Source of the DNA: Echinococcus granulosus
Taxonomy: Eukaryota; Platyhelminthes; Cestoda; Cyclophyllidea; Taeniidae
NCBI RefSeq assembly: GCF_000524195.1
Contig: NW_020170407.1
Location: 295,772-359,771, forward strand
Length of the DNA: 64,000 bases
Direction of reading: 5' to 3'
Positions 38,201 to 51,700 of this stretch are shown one piece after another. Numbering within the stretch: the first letter of the stretch is position 1; each line of letters starts with the position of its first letter. The notes beneath the pieces were generated by a model. That model ran no database searches, had not been told where the DNA came from, and was given only the letters and a program-made list of their open reading frames with translations. Made by a program: the position numbers and the translations under genes.

Positions 38201-41200
38201 CGTTAACCCCTCCGGATTTCCGGAAACAAAGTGTTCCTCTGTGACTGACTTTTCAGCTGAAAAAGATTAAATCAGCTCGTAGCGTTAGCAAGGGCAGATT
38301 TTGCAGTGCATTCAAAGTTGTTAAGCTGACTTATTTGCCAGAATTAAACGGGCTTAACGAATTTATGTACCAATGGGATTTGTAATTTCTACCGGGTTGG
38401 TGTTTAGATAGCTTCCAAGTGGATGAGGGGGATGTAGTCAAGGTGGTGCTAACAAGCTGTTTGGCTTCCATTCGTGGTTTCTCCGAACGATGACCGCCAT
38501 GAGAAATGCGTTTGATATAGAACACCCCTTAACCCCATGTGTTCCCACCTCAACAAGCTTTGAATTTACTTTTACCCACTGCACTACCGAGTACCATCAA
38601 AGATTGTAAATGCACTGGAAGTGGGTCGTTCTGAAACCTCGAATGTCCCCAGAAGTCAGTTACCAGACGCTCGCACGCAAGTTGTACACCCAGCATAGTC
38701 AAATCCGTAGAAAGTGAGAAAATTCAAACTGAAGAGTTGGGTAAAGTGAAGAATTGACTTACATTGGGTCCTTTCTTCAACAACACGAAACACGGGGGGA
38801 AGCAATACTCTTGATCCGGCTTGGTTGTTGAAACCAAAGGAAAAACAAAATTCACACAAATTGCGGTCTCAAGAAAACCAATTTTATTCTGTTTAAATAT
38901 ATATTTTAAAGAGAGTGGTGATCATGTTAATAAAAATGAAATAAAATCGAATTTACAGTTACACCATTTATGAGAAAAGCGATAAAAATAAATTGCTCTC
39001 ACTTATAAGACAAGCATTCATTCATTCAAAAAACAACCCTAATATTTAGAAACAGGATCTTTTCTGTGTTATACAGTAGCGGTAGTTATTTTAAAATAAG
39101 CGAACAATTTCGGAAAAAATGCATACCTTCCGTTTGAACCTCAACTGTCGAAGTTGGAACTTAAAAAATACAAAACATTAACATTACTATTTTGTAAAAT
39201 GACATAACGATAATCGTCATAAAGTCGTTTATACTAAGTGAGTAGTAATTTGCCTGAATTGTTGTTCATTGCATTCTGCACAAAAAGAAGTAGTATTTGA
39301 AATTTCTGCACGACTTTTCTCCTGTCTTTTAAATTACTAATGATGCACAATAACTTTTGGCTTTGTGATTACAACGCTTTTCTTTAAATTGTTCATCATT
39401 GGAACAAGGTCACCAAGTAAAACTGGGCAGTTTTTTGAAATTCGATTGGGAAGTTGTGAATTTCTTTATTAAAATATCCATTTTCAAAAAAATCCAGCAT
39501 ACGGTTGTCCAGTCCTATCACAAGAAACAAGGCCTTAAAGTTTAACCTTAGACAATATGGGAACAAAAAGTTTTTGGGATCCAATTTTAAAAATATTTTC
39601 GGGGATATGAATTAATTTATTAGCTCACCTAAAGGTCCTAGAAACAGAAATGCTGTTAGCCATCACAAAATTTTCGTCATTATTAACATGTATCACACAT
39701 TTGCCTAGTGCCTTCCATAACTTTTGCTGCCAGTTGATGTTGGATTGATCGAATAGCTTTGTCAAAAGTGGAGGAAACTTCGAAAATGTTGGGTCACCGC
39801 CACTGAGTTATTTGTCTGGTAAACTTTAAGCCACTTCTGGACAGTATGGTAGTTTTTTGCCCTTACTTCAAGAACTTTCACATATTTGTAATCGACTTCT
39901 TAAGCCGACTCACTTAAATCAACACCTCTTTTGGCACCTAAGGAGGGGTGAGGACATAATGAATAATACCAGTTTGAAAGTCTGATGCGTGTCTGTGGTA
40001 CAGAATACATTTCACACGTCTTTAAAGATTACTGGTATTAAAAATTACCTTTCAGATTTTCAATAAACCACTCAGAATTCCAAAAGTACCTGTTTGAGTT
40101 ATATGCCTTTTTGAAACTTTCAAAAAATCCTTACCTGCTGTTCTTTCGACAGTTACAATCCGAGTCGGCTCTATCGAAAAAGATGCAGTAAATATGTTAA
40201 TTTGAATTCCCACCACAAAAGTGAACAGTGAATTTTAGTAACTCGTGATTTTTTTGTTGCTTACCCTCATGATATGTTTTGGGTTGCTCTATAACAACGG
40301 GCTTTAAAGTACAAGCCTCAAAAACAAACTGACAGACTTTTCTACCATTAGACATTTCGAGGCAACAGTGCATTTGACCTTGCTGCATTGTTCTTTGACT
40401 TAATCAAAGAAAAAGGATTTGAGCACAAGGTAATAACCTCACCACCATTACATCGGGAACAGGAATCGCGAGATGTCGTGCCTGTATGAAAAAGGGACGT
40501 TAATTTAGGAGACGGTGGCATCATAATTCTTCGCATTTCGCGCTAAGTTGGTGCTTCTGCAATCAACCACTTCAAACAGATTTCTTTTTTCAAACAAAAA
40601 GTGTGCGCATTTTTTCGTCTGGCTACAGTCACTCACTTAGAGTGGATCCATCCACGCTATCAGAGGAGCTGGTTTTGCTACTGTATTTCACTTTGGCTTC
40701 TAGAATTTTCATTTAAGAATGGACAAGTGTGTTTTGGTTATATTTTCGTCTTGTAAGTTTTTTCTTCTGTGGATTATATTTCTAATGGGTTACTGCGTGT
40801 TTCTATACACCTCAAACATGACAAAATCCTTTAATTTTCCATGAGAAATTCATATTCGTTGGTATAAGTCGTACCGTTTACAACAACTCGTGGTACCTTG
40901 ACGACAATATTTTTGAGATGGAGTGGAGATCTTTGGATCCTTCTCGTCTCGGATGTCACTAATGCGTCAATTTAGAAGAAAAGGGGATATTTGTGTGAAA
41001 TATAATTAAAAATACTAAGTAGCCTAACATGAAATTAGGCCCAATGGGTAAAAAAGAAAAATAATTAGTATTTCTGGAGTTACTAAAGAAACATATTGAA
41101 TTAGGGAGAAAATTATATTTCATTACTGCATATTTTCATCAAACATCTTCCGACAACGCACATCAAATGGCTAAAATTGCGCGGGTGATTAAAAATACAC

Positions 41201-42378
41201 TAAGTAAGTAATGATTACTTTCTTCAGGTGTGTGTTTACATTTACGTTAAACCGACTTTCTAAAGGTTTTTAAAAGTGAATATGTGTAGAGGAAGGACTT
41301 AGCATTTGAATTTGAATTATGGAAAATTGCCTAAATACTGTAAAAAGTCACTTCTTGGCGTCTATTGGCTTCTCCAATTTTGATGCACGTCTAAGCGTTG
41401 TTGGTCAAACAATTTGACTCTGAAGCTGTATAAATTGCCAACCTTGATCTAATTGTTTTTTTGAAGATTGTGCAATGTGAAAATGGCTAGGTTAGGAGTC
41501 CAATTTTGACTGAAATAGTGTTAAGACAACCTTCCTTTTCACCTTTGAGTGTTACATCATCGTCGAGTTCTATGACCAGAAGGCAAATTAAAATGCAAGT
41601 CAGTTTTAACATTAAAGTTAACTGTAGTTTTATTGTGTTATATAACAAACGTTTCATTATTATGATGAATTCCCTAGAGGCCTACCTGTAGGGATTTCGG
41701 CGGCTGACTCAAACTCCGTGTGCTCCGCTAGGGAAGAGCGTTTAGTATTATTTCACTTCTTAACAGTAACGCTTATTTGATCTTCGTTGCGAATTCATGC
41801 GAAAACACATGTCTTATTGTTTAATGGAATTTGATTATTCCTTTGTAGAGGTTGTGGTTCATAAATTGAGCACAAGTTCTGCAGATTATGTCAAAAAAGA
41901 TACTGCAAAGCAATGTCGTGCTGACCATTTGTTCGGTCAAGGATTTGACTTCTGTAGGGTTTAAAGAATGGGACCCTACAGATATAACTTTTTAATTATT
42001 TGTGGCATGGGGACGTATGCTCAGTTGGCTTACCATCGTTTTCTTCGGCGACGGTTACGAGCTGACGACTTTCTGTGCGAAAGAGGCAAATAGCTGTCTC
42101 AATCCCTCTAGTTGTTTAATCGTTAATTTTAAACAGAGGTTTTGTTGATTTACCTAAATTTACCCTTTTCTTATCCACGATGTAATTGATTGTAAAGTAA
42201 CAAACAAGGCAAAGTAAGGTAACAAGTACTGCTATTCATTGTAAAAGCTGTGAATAATTCAACTTCAAGTTATGATCTTATTTTGCTCTAGGCTGACTTA
42301 CCGACTCCGCATTGTTGACTCATTGTAACGGAACAAGAACACGAATTCGTAGAAGTTGTTATAGGTGTGGAAGTGCGA
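35278..42378 (-). CDS. Candidate micro-exon gene (chain of symmetric phase 1-1 mini-exons)
   Basis: On the minus strand I found a series of exons bounded by acceptor AG and GT donor, nearly all multiples of three, open only when read in phase 1 and ending in phase 1. Plus-strand coordinates, in gene order: 42302-42378 (77 nt, phase 2 to 1), 42034-42072, 41686-41727, 40875-40958, 40637-40699, 40443-40481, 40265-40288, 40135-40170, 40090-40116, 39914-39937, 39629-39637 (9 nt), 39127-39159, 38763-38819, 38197-38256, 37705-37779, 37394-37417, 36604-36609 (6 nt, weak), 36452-36514, 36237-36350, 36024-36074, 35736-35768, and a terminal exon 35309-35278 that enters in phase 1 and stops. The 20 middle exons total 903 nt. 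Any can be skipped without changing frame. Peptides share a theme, e.g. PTRIVTVERTA, PTSTVEVQTE, RQLVTVAEEND. This is the architecture of micro-exon genes known from schistosomes, which encode variable secreted proteins. The signal-peptide exon was not found. Confidence 0.6.
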
Positions 42379-42748
42379 CTGCACAGCCGAATATATAGCA
42401 CCCTCATTTCAACCAAATCGGATCACCTGAAGACGGCCAATAAAACGATGCCCTGTGCTTGTATCATATGCCAACTCGTGTCTTACAAACTTTGTACTCT
42501 TGATTGCAGCCAAATATTTTTTTTAAATTTTTATAACAAATTGTTAACTGGACCTAGAAATCAGAATCCTGTTGAAAAAAATGCGACTGTACTTTTGAAA
42601 TCTGCCATTTTCGTTTGAGAAAAGTACTGCGAATGTCTGCACACTTAGGAAGGGCGTTCATGCTTCAAAGTGCCAAAATATCTCACAAGTTCTTTTTCTC
42701 AGTTGCTCTGCTAATATTTAATATTTGGTACACTGAGTGCTCTCCTGA

Positions 42749-43042
42749 TTGACTAGAGCCACGTTGAGGCACAGTGAATACCCCAACGTACAGGGCCGAC
42801 CAAAGTGCCACAAAAAGTGGGCAAAGGGACTGTGTCGGTACCTCAGTAAGCGGTTGGCGTTCACGTGCGCAAACCTCGGCGATACTAAGGCCTGCTACCT
42901 GATTACTTTGGTTAGGACCTCCAAAGTGTCGTGCTATTGCCAGATTGACTTTCTAACCTGGCCGAAATGTAGTGTCAAAGTGGACCTGCGCAAGTTAAGT
43001 TTCTGCAAAAGGTTAACTTTATGCAAGGCAGCCTTTTCGTAG
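42749..43042 (+). CDS. Possible small cysteine-rich peptide
   Basis: An island of higher GC content than its AT-rich surroundings holds an open frame ending at a TAG (43040-43042). The first codon shown is TTG and there is no upstream ATG in frame, so a 5' exon (acceptor GACTAGAG near 42755-42762) would be needed. The peptide is basic with about ten Cys (PKCHKKWAKGLCRYL, FTCANLGDTKACYL, SCYCQIDF, PKCSVKVDL, SFCKRLTLCKAAFS). It resembles no family I know. It may be a secreted peptide exon or a relic of a repeat. Confidence 0.3.
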   Translation: MTRATLRHSEYPNVQGRPKCHKKWAKGLCRYLSKRLAFTCANLGDTKACYLITLVRTSKVSCYCQIDFLTWPKCSVKVDLRKLSFCKRLTLCKAAFS

Positions 43043-44359
43043 GTACCGATGGGACTCACCTTAATGATATTTCTAGAAATTACCGTCAAAAATAACGCAT
43101 TCTGACATCTATGACCGTTTGTTCAGCTTTAATTCTACAGAAGGAGGGAGAATACCCTGTCAAGGGGATGAGAATGATAACCACCTTCAGTAAATACCTT
43201 TATCCTGTTTTACAAGACATTAGGGTATAACGAGTGAAGTAACGCAAAATTTGAACAATTAAGGGGACTTTCACTGGTGCTATATGTAACTTCTATAGGC
43301 AGCTAGGTAACACTAAAATGGGAAAAATATGACAAAGGAATCATTAGTTCCATGATGTGACTTAGGATATTGCCTCGTAATAGATGGTTGTACTTCTAGA
43401 CCTATTTTTTCACAGTCGGGTTGTGGGGAAATGGTTGTTCCTTTTACTGTAGAGTGCCATATTCCAATACGAAGGCATTAGCATTGGGACCAAATACCTT
43501 ATCACATACAACTGGTGGACGGTTTTTAAAGCACCGAATTAACTGTGCTGGAAGAGCAGAAAACAACGCCCAAAGGGAGAGAGAGGTTGTGTAGCGGTTT
43601 TGTGTTTTTTTTAAGGATGCGAGCACTCCATTTGCTGTAAGATGCAATTCCACTGAACGGGACGACCTTTAGAACTCCCAGAAACCCAGTACGTTAGTAA
43701 TGCTTGTTTCTCTGCACTTCTTTGGCTTTTTACTGCTCCATGGAGGAAAGAGGAGGCTGCAGATATCAAAACACACCGGACCTACCGCAACCAAAGCATC
43801 AGCCCAAAAATTGGCCATTTGTTGTCATCTCATTTAAAATGTAGTACGGTTCTATTCCCCTAATCTTTCAGCTTTGTTCAGCAGTGGTTAGCAAAAAGAA
43901 AATTCACGGCCAAAATACGCCACATAAACAACCATCCAACGAATTTCGGGTGTCAAGTGCGGGCAGGGTGACAACTTTACTTATGTCAAGTCAGTAGCAC
44001 CCCACTGAGCCACCCCAACCTGATTGGATTCGGAATACAAACCTTATGGCTGGAAGCATGTATGTCACAAGATTTATGAACATTGCTTGTGCAGTGTATT
44101 AATCACATTTGTGTTAAACAATCTGTCCGCCCCCGTGAATTCATCGGCTGATTTGAGCATCTGACCAAATAATACGATGAAAAAGCATGCTCCCGACAAT
44201 CGCCAATAAGCACCAAATTCCTTGAGAAAAACACAAAAAGCGACAGAAACGCCAGGATCAAAACGGTAAATATTTGAAGGGAAAATAAAAAGATGAACTT
44301 CGATTAACAGGAACCATCGTTGCGACATCACAGCCAGTACTCATACAAATTCCTTTTCC
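43043..44359. other. No gene firmly seen between the micro-exon locus and TRAPPC4
   Basis: This is where a signal-peptide exon of the minus-strand micro-exon gene would be expected. The minus ORF 43444-43653 contains a hydrophobic LSLWALFSALPAQ stretch followed by CFKNRPPVVCDK and a GTATTT donor. It is in phase 0, however, so it does not join the phase-1 chain directly. The minus ORF 44074-44331 is unsupported. Confidence 0.35.
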
Positions 44360-45097
44360 TTACACAACATTATAGATGCCTCTCTCCACTTGATCGCAAA
44401 TCCTTCGCAGACGAGCGTTGAAGAATTCGAAATTGAAAGGCTGATTCGGTGAGTAGAAGGGATTCTTTAGCACATAGTCAGTGTAGGCTTCATACACTAG
44501 TTTTAACGCGTCACGAGCCGTATTAGGGATGCGAGCATCGGTAATGAGAAGGAATTTGGTGCCGGTGATGGATTCGTAACAGTGTATGCGGGCTTCTGGG
44601 GTTTCAATGGTCTGGATACCCGACGGTTCAGTCGCAGCACCTGACTTAGAATTCCCCATAACCTCTGCAGTAGACGGAGTCGGAGTTAAAACGCGGGCCA
44701 TGTGGTGAATAGCCTGGAACATGCTAGCCACTGTAATTCGGTCGTTGGGCCGTAAGCGAGGTGTCCCAAGGCGGATTGTGATGGGAAAATTGGACGGATT
44801 GCTAAATAACTAAAAAGATATCTTAACTGGGCTAAAAAGACCAACTTCTGAAATATCTCGACCGTCTTCTAATAGAGTACCGTTTGCGATGACTCCATTA
44901 ACAGCAAGGACACAATACCCCAGTTTGATATCATCGGTTGCACCAAACACAACAGCAAGTCGACCATCTACATTCTCAAAGACAAACGAGAGAGGAAAAG
45001 TAAATGTCCTTTCTACTTCTATCGCAGGTATTGTTCGATCATAGTACATCTGAAGCGACCCAGACTCGCTAATTACGTAAACGGAGTAGACGCTCAT
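44360..45097 (-). CDS. TRAPPC4: Trafficking protein particle complex subunit 4 (synbindin)
   Basis: A core subunit of TRAPP, the complex that activates Rab1-type GTPases in ER-to-Golgi and intra-Golgi transport. Exon 1 is 45097-44846 and exon 2 is 44809-44360, separated by a 36-nt intron (44810-44845), giving 233 residues. The start is MSVYSVYVISESGSLQ, chosen over an in-frame Met 11 codons upstream because it matches the family N terminus. Diagnostic blocks are ERTFTFPLSF, VVFGATDDIKLGYCVLAVNG (the longin-like fold), RPNDRITVASMFQAIH, IHCYESITGTKFLLITD and YTDYVLKNPFYSPNQP. An insert of about 15 residues (PSTAEVMGNSKSGAA) makes it longer than the human protein (219). It is divergent from FAAH, start codons about 700 bp apart. 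Confidence 0.93.
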
Positions 45098-45799
45098 TGC
45101 CAAAGGGTGAATTCCCCAACGCACGCGCACGACCTTGGGTTTAGAGAAACCTCTTTTCCCCTACAGCAATGAACGCAGAGCACAGAAATGTATTGATATT
45201 GGGGCACCGACCTCTCTTTTAAGGCGGCTGCACAGTACAAACATCTCTCATGTCCTAATAACCACCATTAACCACCGATTTTGCAAAGTAGCAGTGATAT
45301 AAATAAGATTGCAAATTAGGTATGTCAGTGTAGTACTTTGCAAATATAACTCAAGACGCAATAGCAGTTGTTAGAACAGCATCGAAATACCATATGTTAA
45401 GATTATAAATGCATCAAGAAATATTTTTGGGCAATTAATATAGACTCTGTGTTATCAGAGTAGGTGTTTACCGAGCCATATTTTGGCTTTAAATAAGTGC
45501 ACAATATTGGCTAAATTTTAACCTTACTTGAAAAACCTGGTTTTTCGTAGTTTTTAGTTATAACTGTGTCAGACATTTGAAACTTGTTATCTGTTAAGTC
45601 GCATATTTCATTAATGTGGATCAGAAGAACTACTTGCTTTAATTGCTAAAGATATAGTTTTCGGATGCAGTCCAAAAGTACATCCAAGTAAAAATAAAAT
45701 TAAGTCAACGATTTTGATATCGTCGCGTCCCTTTTTTTAATCCAATGTCCTTGTTGATCTGCACAAATTGGCCTCGTTCGTTGTCTGGTCCCCATCGTA

Positions 45800-48700
45800 A
45801 TGCTGTTTGGATTCCAGGTTGTTCACTTGAAGGTACCACTTTTAACTAACTTTCTCGAATATTTATGAATATCTCTTCATCCAGCAGAGACTTGAGTGAG
45901 AGATCTGGATTTGGGCTGTGAACATACTTATTTAATTTGTGATTTTAGCAGTAGCATAGTATATGATTTGGAATTTTTTGTGAAACCAGAATGTATTCCG
46001 TCACTACAAGTGACTAGTTTTCATGCTATTTCTTTTTCTTTCTTAGGTTGCAGCGGTGTCTGTCGGAGCTTTCTCTCTGTACTTAGTCAAGAAAGTTCTG
46101 TGGGACCTTTACTGCAGACGCGCTTTGGATGTCAAAAGGAGCGCCAAAATCGCTAGCCTTCTAGAGGCTAAGTCCAAATTTTCTTCTTACATCGAGCATC
46201 ATCCTATTGTGAGTTTAATCCATTGTAGATCAAAATGAAATGTGTTGCTTTCGCTTGAAATATTTGGTACTTTGCAATCTTTTACTAGCCTCGAGACGAT
46301 GTTGATATGATCACAAGGCTTCCTCTTCCTGAACTCATTGAAAAATTGAAGAAACAAGAACTTCCACCGGCTTACGTTCTTCTGGCCTACCAACACAAAG
46401 CCTTTAAAGTTGATAAAGAACTTAATTGCGCAACCGAATTCCTGTATCCAGAGGTTTGTTGCATTTTTAGTTGCAAATAAGTTTACAAGCGCTTAGTTTA
46501 CCGATTTTTCTTTGTTCATTGGTAGCTCACTGATGTGAATCTCAAAGGACCACTTGCTGGAGCTCCAGTCAGTCTCAAGGAGTGCTTTGAGATCAAAGTG
46601 AGATTTCTTCTTATTATGCAATGCCGTTTTGACGTATCTTCCATCTTCCAAATGGGAAAATTTCTAATCATTGGAAACTCTAAGCAGCGCTTCCGTTTGT
46701 ATTTCATTATTCCTCCTGGCATATAAAATGGCTAAGGTAAAGTGGACTGTTAGTTGATTCAGTCTTCAAATTGGGCAAACCTGTAATTTGTTACCCGTTA
46801 AAAGTGTTTTTTCGTGGGGTTGTGAGTTGTTTCCCTCTTCTTAATAGGACCTGGATACTTGCTTGGGATGCTCATGTTCCATCGGTATTCCACAAGAAGA
46901 CGACTCTGTAGTCTTGAAATTGATTCGTGACCTCGGTGGAGTGCCCTTTGTTAGGACTAATGTTCCACAGACTATGCTAAGGTAGGTTATTCATAATAAC
47001 CACTTTTAATATCTAACTTTCTTCCCTTGGTATGAATTTTTTGTTACAAATCGTGTTCAAGTCACACCGGAATTTGAAAGTTACTAAGTTCAAAGAGGAA
47101 ATTTAAAGGTTACACACCTTATTTCCTCACTAGGTCCTCTCATGTCACATTTATTCTCTTATCCTAGCGTTTAACCAACACCTATAAAGCATGGTTAGTT
47201 TCACTGCACCTTTTAAAAGTCATAGGATAGCTTACTTTGCCTCACCGAATTCTTCCAACGCTTTGATTCCGGAATTGAGGTAGTATACCCATATGACGAT
47301 GCAATTTGGAAAATCCTAAACTTTTCTTTTAAGAAGCTCCTTCAACTCTGAAGCGTCCCGTCATCGCGGGTGAGATTGTCACTAACGTCTTTGAGACATC
47401 GGCACGAGTCAGTTGTCATGCTTTGGTGCCGTACTGTGCTCGGAGTCGTCTGTATGTACTAGCAGACATCCACAGCTTTGGGTGTCTAGACTGGTTCACC
47501 ACAAAGGAGCCGAAAGGCAACCCATTTAAACAAATATGCAAAGTTAAATCCCGGTATGATATGATCGCCTCTCGAATGAACGTAGGGAGGAGCTAAGAGC
47601 CTGTGGTGAATTCCTAAGCCGGTCTTAATTCCGACAGCTGGAATCATTGCGTCTTCCCTTATCTTTTCCAGCACCCAGTGCAGCAACCCAATCAATGGAG
47701 TGACCTTGAACCCACTGAGAACCAACCGCACTCCTCACGGATCAAGTGGAGGTGAAGCGGCCCTTGTGAGTGCGTGTGGCTCTCCCCTAGGTTTGGGCAG
47801 TGATCTTGGTGGTAGCATTCGTCTCCCTGCTGCCATGTGCGGTATCGTAGGATTTAAACCAACTGCCGGACGTCTTAGGTTAAGTTAATACCTCGTATCT
47901 GTATTTCTCCTCTTTTGTGTCCACTCCATGGCATTTTTTTCCACCTTTAGCGCTCGCGATCCCGAAAACTCTGCGGCGGCAAAACCCAGTAAGTTACTGT
48001 CTGAATGGCCCGATAGTGGAGAAGTTCGTTTATTATTTTTCTCTCCTCCACACCCATTGTTAAAACTACCAGGTATTCCTATGGTGAGCCATTTTAGTCG
48101 CAGTCCACTCGTCAGATGTTTATACTTCCTTTCGGCCCTCTAGACATGAATGATAGGGCTTATTTACCTTTGAATTCGATGTAAAGTTTCAATCCGACCC
48201 ATTCTCTCAAGTGATTGAAAAAGTTTTTCACTGCTTGATAAATCTCATGACGATGACTTGTTGTAACCTCTAGGTGCCTGTTAAATCCTTACCATTATTT
48301 ACATACCCTTGTTGTGCACCGCAATGTGTGTCATCCTCTCTCGGTGTAGTACCACCTAGCGTCCTCTACAACAATTTCCCGTTGTACTCGATAAATGTCC
48401 TTCAAGATTTTCTACCTTACTAACTGAAAATAACTACAGTCTGAAGTTGCAGACGCTTTGTGCATGTTTCAGAAACTGAGAAAGTGTCTCCCATTCAGGC
48501 CGTGTTTCCTGACAGACTGTGTTCCAACGTTTGTCGAGCAGATATCCAATTCAAATGATCCAGATTTGTGAAGCGGTGAGCGCTAACCTCCGAGAAAAGC
48601 AGTTCACAAGTGAAACGAAAAGAGTTAGGGCTAGATTTCCTCACTGCTAAAAGGCACAACATTTTACAAAGGTGGAGATTGCGCAACAGAGAAGTCGTAC

Positions 48701-51700
48701 GAACTTACAAAATGGATTGGTTACACGCCTTGCTATAATGTGATATGATTTTGTGGTATCAGTCAGGTCAGGCCATTGAGATGTCACACTTATGTGACTC
48801 TACTAAGCAATACCGCTGATAAATTGGAAAATAACAATTTCTGATTTATATAACCTTATCAGGTTCCTGTTTCACGACTCATTTGTGGTTCTTCTGTTTA
48901 TGGACCTGTTTCAGCATGTATTTTTGAAAAGTTATTGCCATTGGTTAGGCCTATCAAGAGAATGAATGACTAGATGGACGGCCCGCCCTCTAGACAACTT
49001 AAATGTTGTCAGCAGTTGAACAGGAATGAGTAGCAACTTATGTTTATAGGAGAATATTCGCGTTTTGAACTTTACAGTTGCACCAACCTGGGGTCCCATT
49101 TGTCATGATGTAGCGTCTTGCCAATTAGTGATAGAGGCATTGTTCAATTCTCCTCTCACGCGAACCCTCGATCCTGAATGTCCTCCTGTTCCCTTCCACC
49201 AGGTGAGGAAAAGAAACCGTATCCTCAGATTGCACAAAAAATAGCCTCCACACACAATCATCAGATTTGGCTAATTACATCGCATGTCGTTCATTCTTCA
49301 TTGGTAGATTCCAAAAGACCGACGTCTCCGAATTGGCTACTTCTTAAAGCTCGAGGATTTAGTTCCCGTGCCAGCCGTTCGTCGTGCCCTTCTTAGTGTT
49401 CGTGACAAACTTATCTCACGTGGTCATGAGGTGGGTCTCTACGTTTACTTGTAACCTCTCATAGCGGCTAGCAAGAGGGCACGTGTGGTGTGATTGTTGT
49501 TTGGAATTCGCGCGTCACTCATCTCCTTGTGTCTGAAGCGTCGCTCTCAGCGCTCTCGATTATCAAACTTTCCTAATGGCTGGAGTTGCCTTTGAGGGCA
49601 TTGTAAAGTATATAAGTCTTGAAGAAGCTTCGCTACATTACATTCAAATAAAACCGGGATTTGGAGTTGATTCCAGTTTCCTTGATTAATTTTTCGCACT
49701 CATTTCAACATTGAGCTCTTTTAAAAGAGCTTGCTCTACCTTCCCACCATCGTTATGGCATGCCATGATAGCGGATTATGCATTTACCGGGGGTTCGGGA
49801 CTTGGGTATTTCACTCACTGGCTCACTATCAAAGCTTTGGGTTGGCATAAATCACCCTGGATAAGCATGTTACTGACACATGTGCTGTGGGTTTCACGCC
49901 TTTGTTGACACTAGGACTGTTACCGGTGACACCTACTATCACAGGTAGTGTCGCCATGGTAGCCCTCCACTTTAAGAGTAGCTGTGGAATTAAGAATCCT
50001 GTCTTGATTTGAGCATCTTTTATTTGGAGGGGCTGAAGAACCACCTTTTCTCTTTCAAAATCATGCTAATACAATACATGAGATCGAAATGGTTGTCAAG
50101 CTTTTTTGGGTATCTATAACTTTAGCCATCCACAGCACATACCCTTTTTCCGTGATGGCCGGACACACCTAGACATCGTCAATCAAGTCGCCAGACAACA
50201 TTGACGGTAAGCATGGTGATGAACGGAGCCTGTCAACGAACATGCCAAATCTGAACCCAAGGATATTTACAGAAGACCTTTGACACTCATTCGCGTAGAA
50301 CGTCTGGTCGACGCGAAATCAGTTGTCATGAAATTGCACAAGAGACGTATTCTCCAATGATAGTAAAAAAACAGACTTTCTACAAAGAAGTAAAGCTGTG
50401 CTGAGAACGCGTGCAACCCAGAAAAGCGTTTCTGCTTGACAACTAAAATTCAAGCACTAAAGAGTCGTCTCCTCGCTAAGTCCCCTCTGATTGATCAATA
50501 GAAAGCTGAGATGATCCCCAAATTTACTTTCAACCACTCAAGCGAGGAAAGTCAAGGTCACTCACTAGGTGTAATTACGCGTAAATGAAACCACCGATAA
50601 GCAGGATCACTCAGATGGTCTCTGTACCTTGGCCACTGGACACGTAGGCACTAATCGCGTCGCCTTTGTTCACTCATTACATCGGGAATAAGGATGTCTC
50701 CACCGAAGTCTTGATCCATCGCTTACTTGGTTGGTAGCTCGACGGGATTCGGGAGACCCGTGCTCACGAACTTCATCTGTTTCATGCAAAATGGCAAATG
50801 CTTTCACATCGAAACTTCTGGGACATTGGAATCAGTGTAGTGAGAAGCTGAGTGGAGAGTAAATGGAGTTTGTTCCTTTCTTTAATAATTTTTTGAGACC
50901 TTTTTATTCGCAAATTAGGCTAAATTGTGTTGATGTTCTTTCAGCTAGTGGAGTGGACTCCACCCTTTACAGGAAAGGAGTATATAGACATCTTTCTTCG
51001 TGGCATCTTCTCCGATGGTTGTGAGTCCATCAAACGTCGCCTTACCCATGATAAGCTTGATCCTTGCATTCGGCTTATCTACCAACTTGCCTGTATGCCG
51101 TGGTATCGACGGTGGTGGCTCCAAATGAAGTTAAAACTTGTAAGTTTGTTTTTTTTTTTTATTATTTGAACCAAAAAGGTTCTGCATTTGACTTCAAATG
51201 CTGTGAGTGATCTCTTACACAGACGGAAAGATGGGATCTTTTGGCGTTAACCAAGGCCGTGCGTGGATTTTCGGGGGTCCCTGATCTAGGAACCTTTGTC
51301 CAGACACTTAAAGCCTTCCGCCATCTAGTTATGGACAGTCTCCGCGCATCATCCATCGATGTGGTTCTATGCCCTGTGGCTGGATTCGCTGCGGCTTTGC
51401 CGATTAACCCTCCTTACGCCAGCATTGGTATGCTGGTCTTTCAGAACCTTGCCAACACGTTAAATGTTCCAGCTGGATGTATGCCGTCGGAATGTTTCGT
51501 AGAGGATCGAGATATTCAGGTGTTGGAACAGGCAGTAAACGGCGTGACAATTAAGTCGGCGATGGATGAAGAGGAAGCGAATTTCTACACGGGTTATGGA
51601 GCACTGTCATCTCTTCATAAAAATATGCTTCCGGTGAGTCACGACTTTGTATACAGTCGGCGTTCAAGCTAGACCTATCAGGGTAACACTGCAGATCTGC

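Noticed and set aside
47989..48143. Open frame continuing past FAAH exon 47951-47988
   Set aside because: The GTAAGT donor at 47989 and the exon at 49078-49202 restore the amidase sequence exactly in phase; the continuation matches nothing in FAAH.
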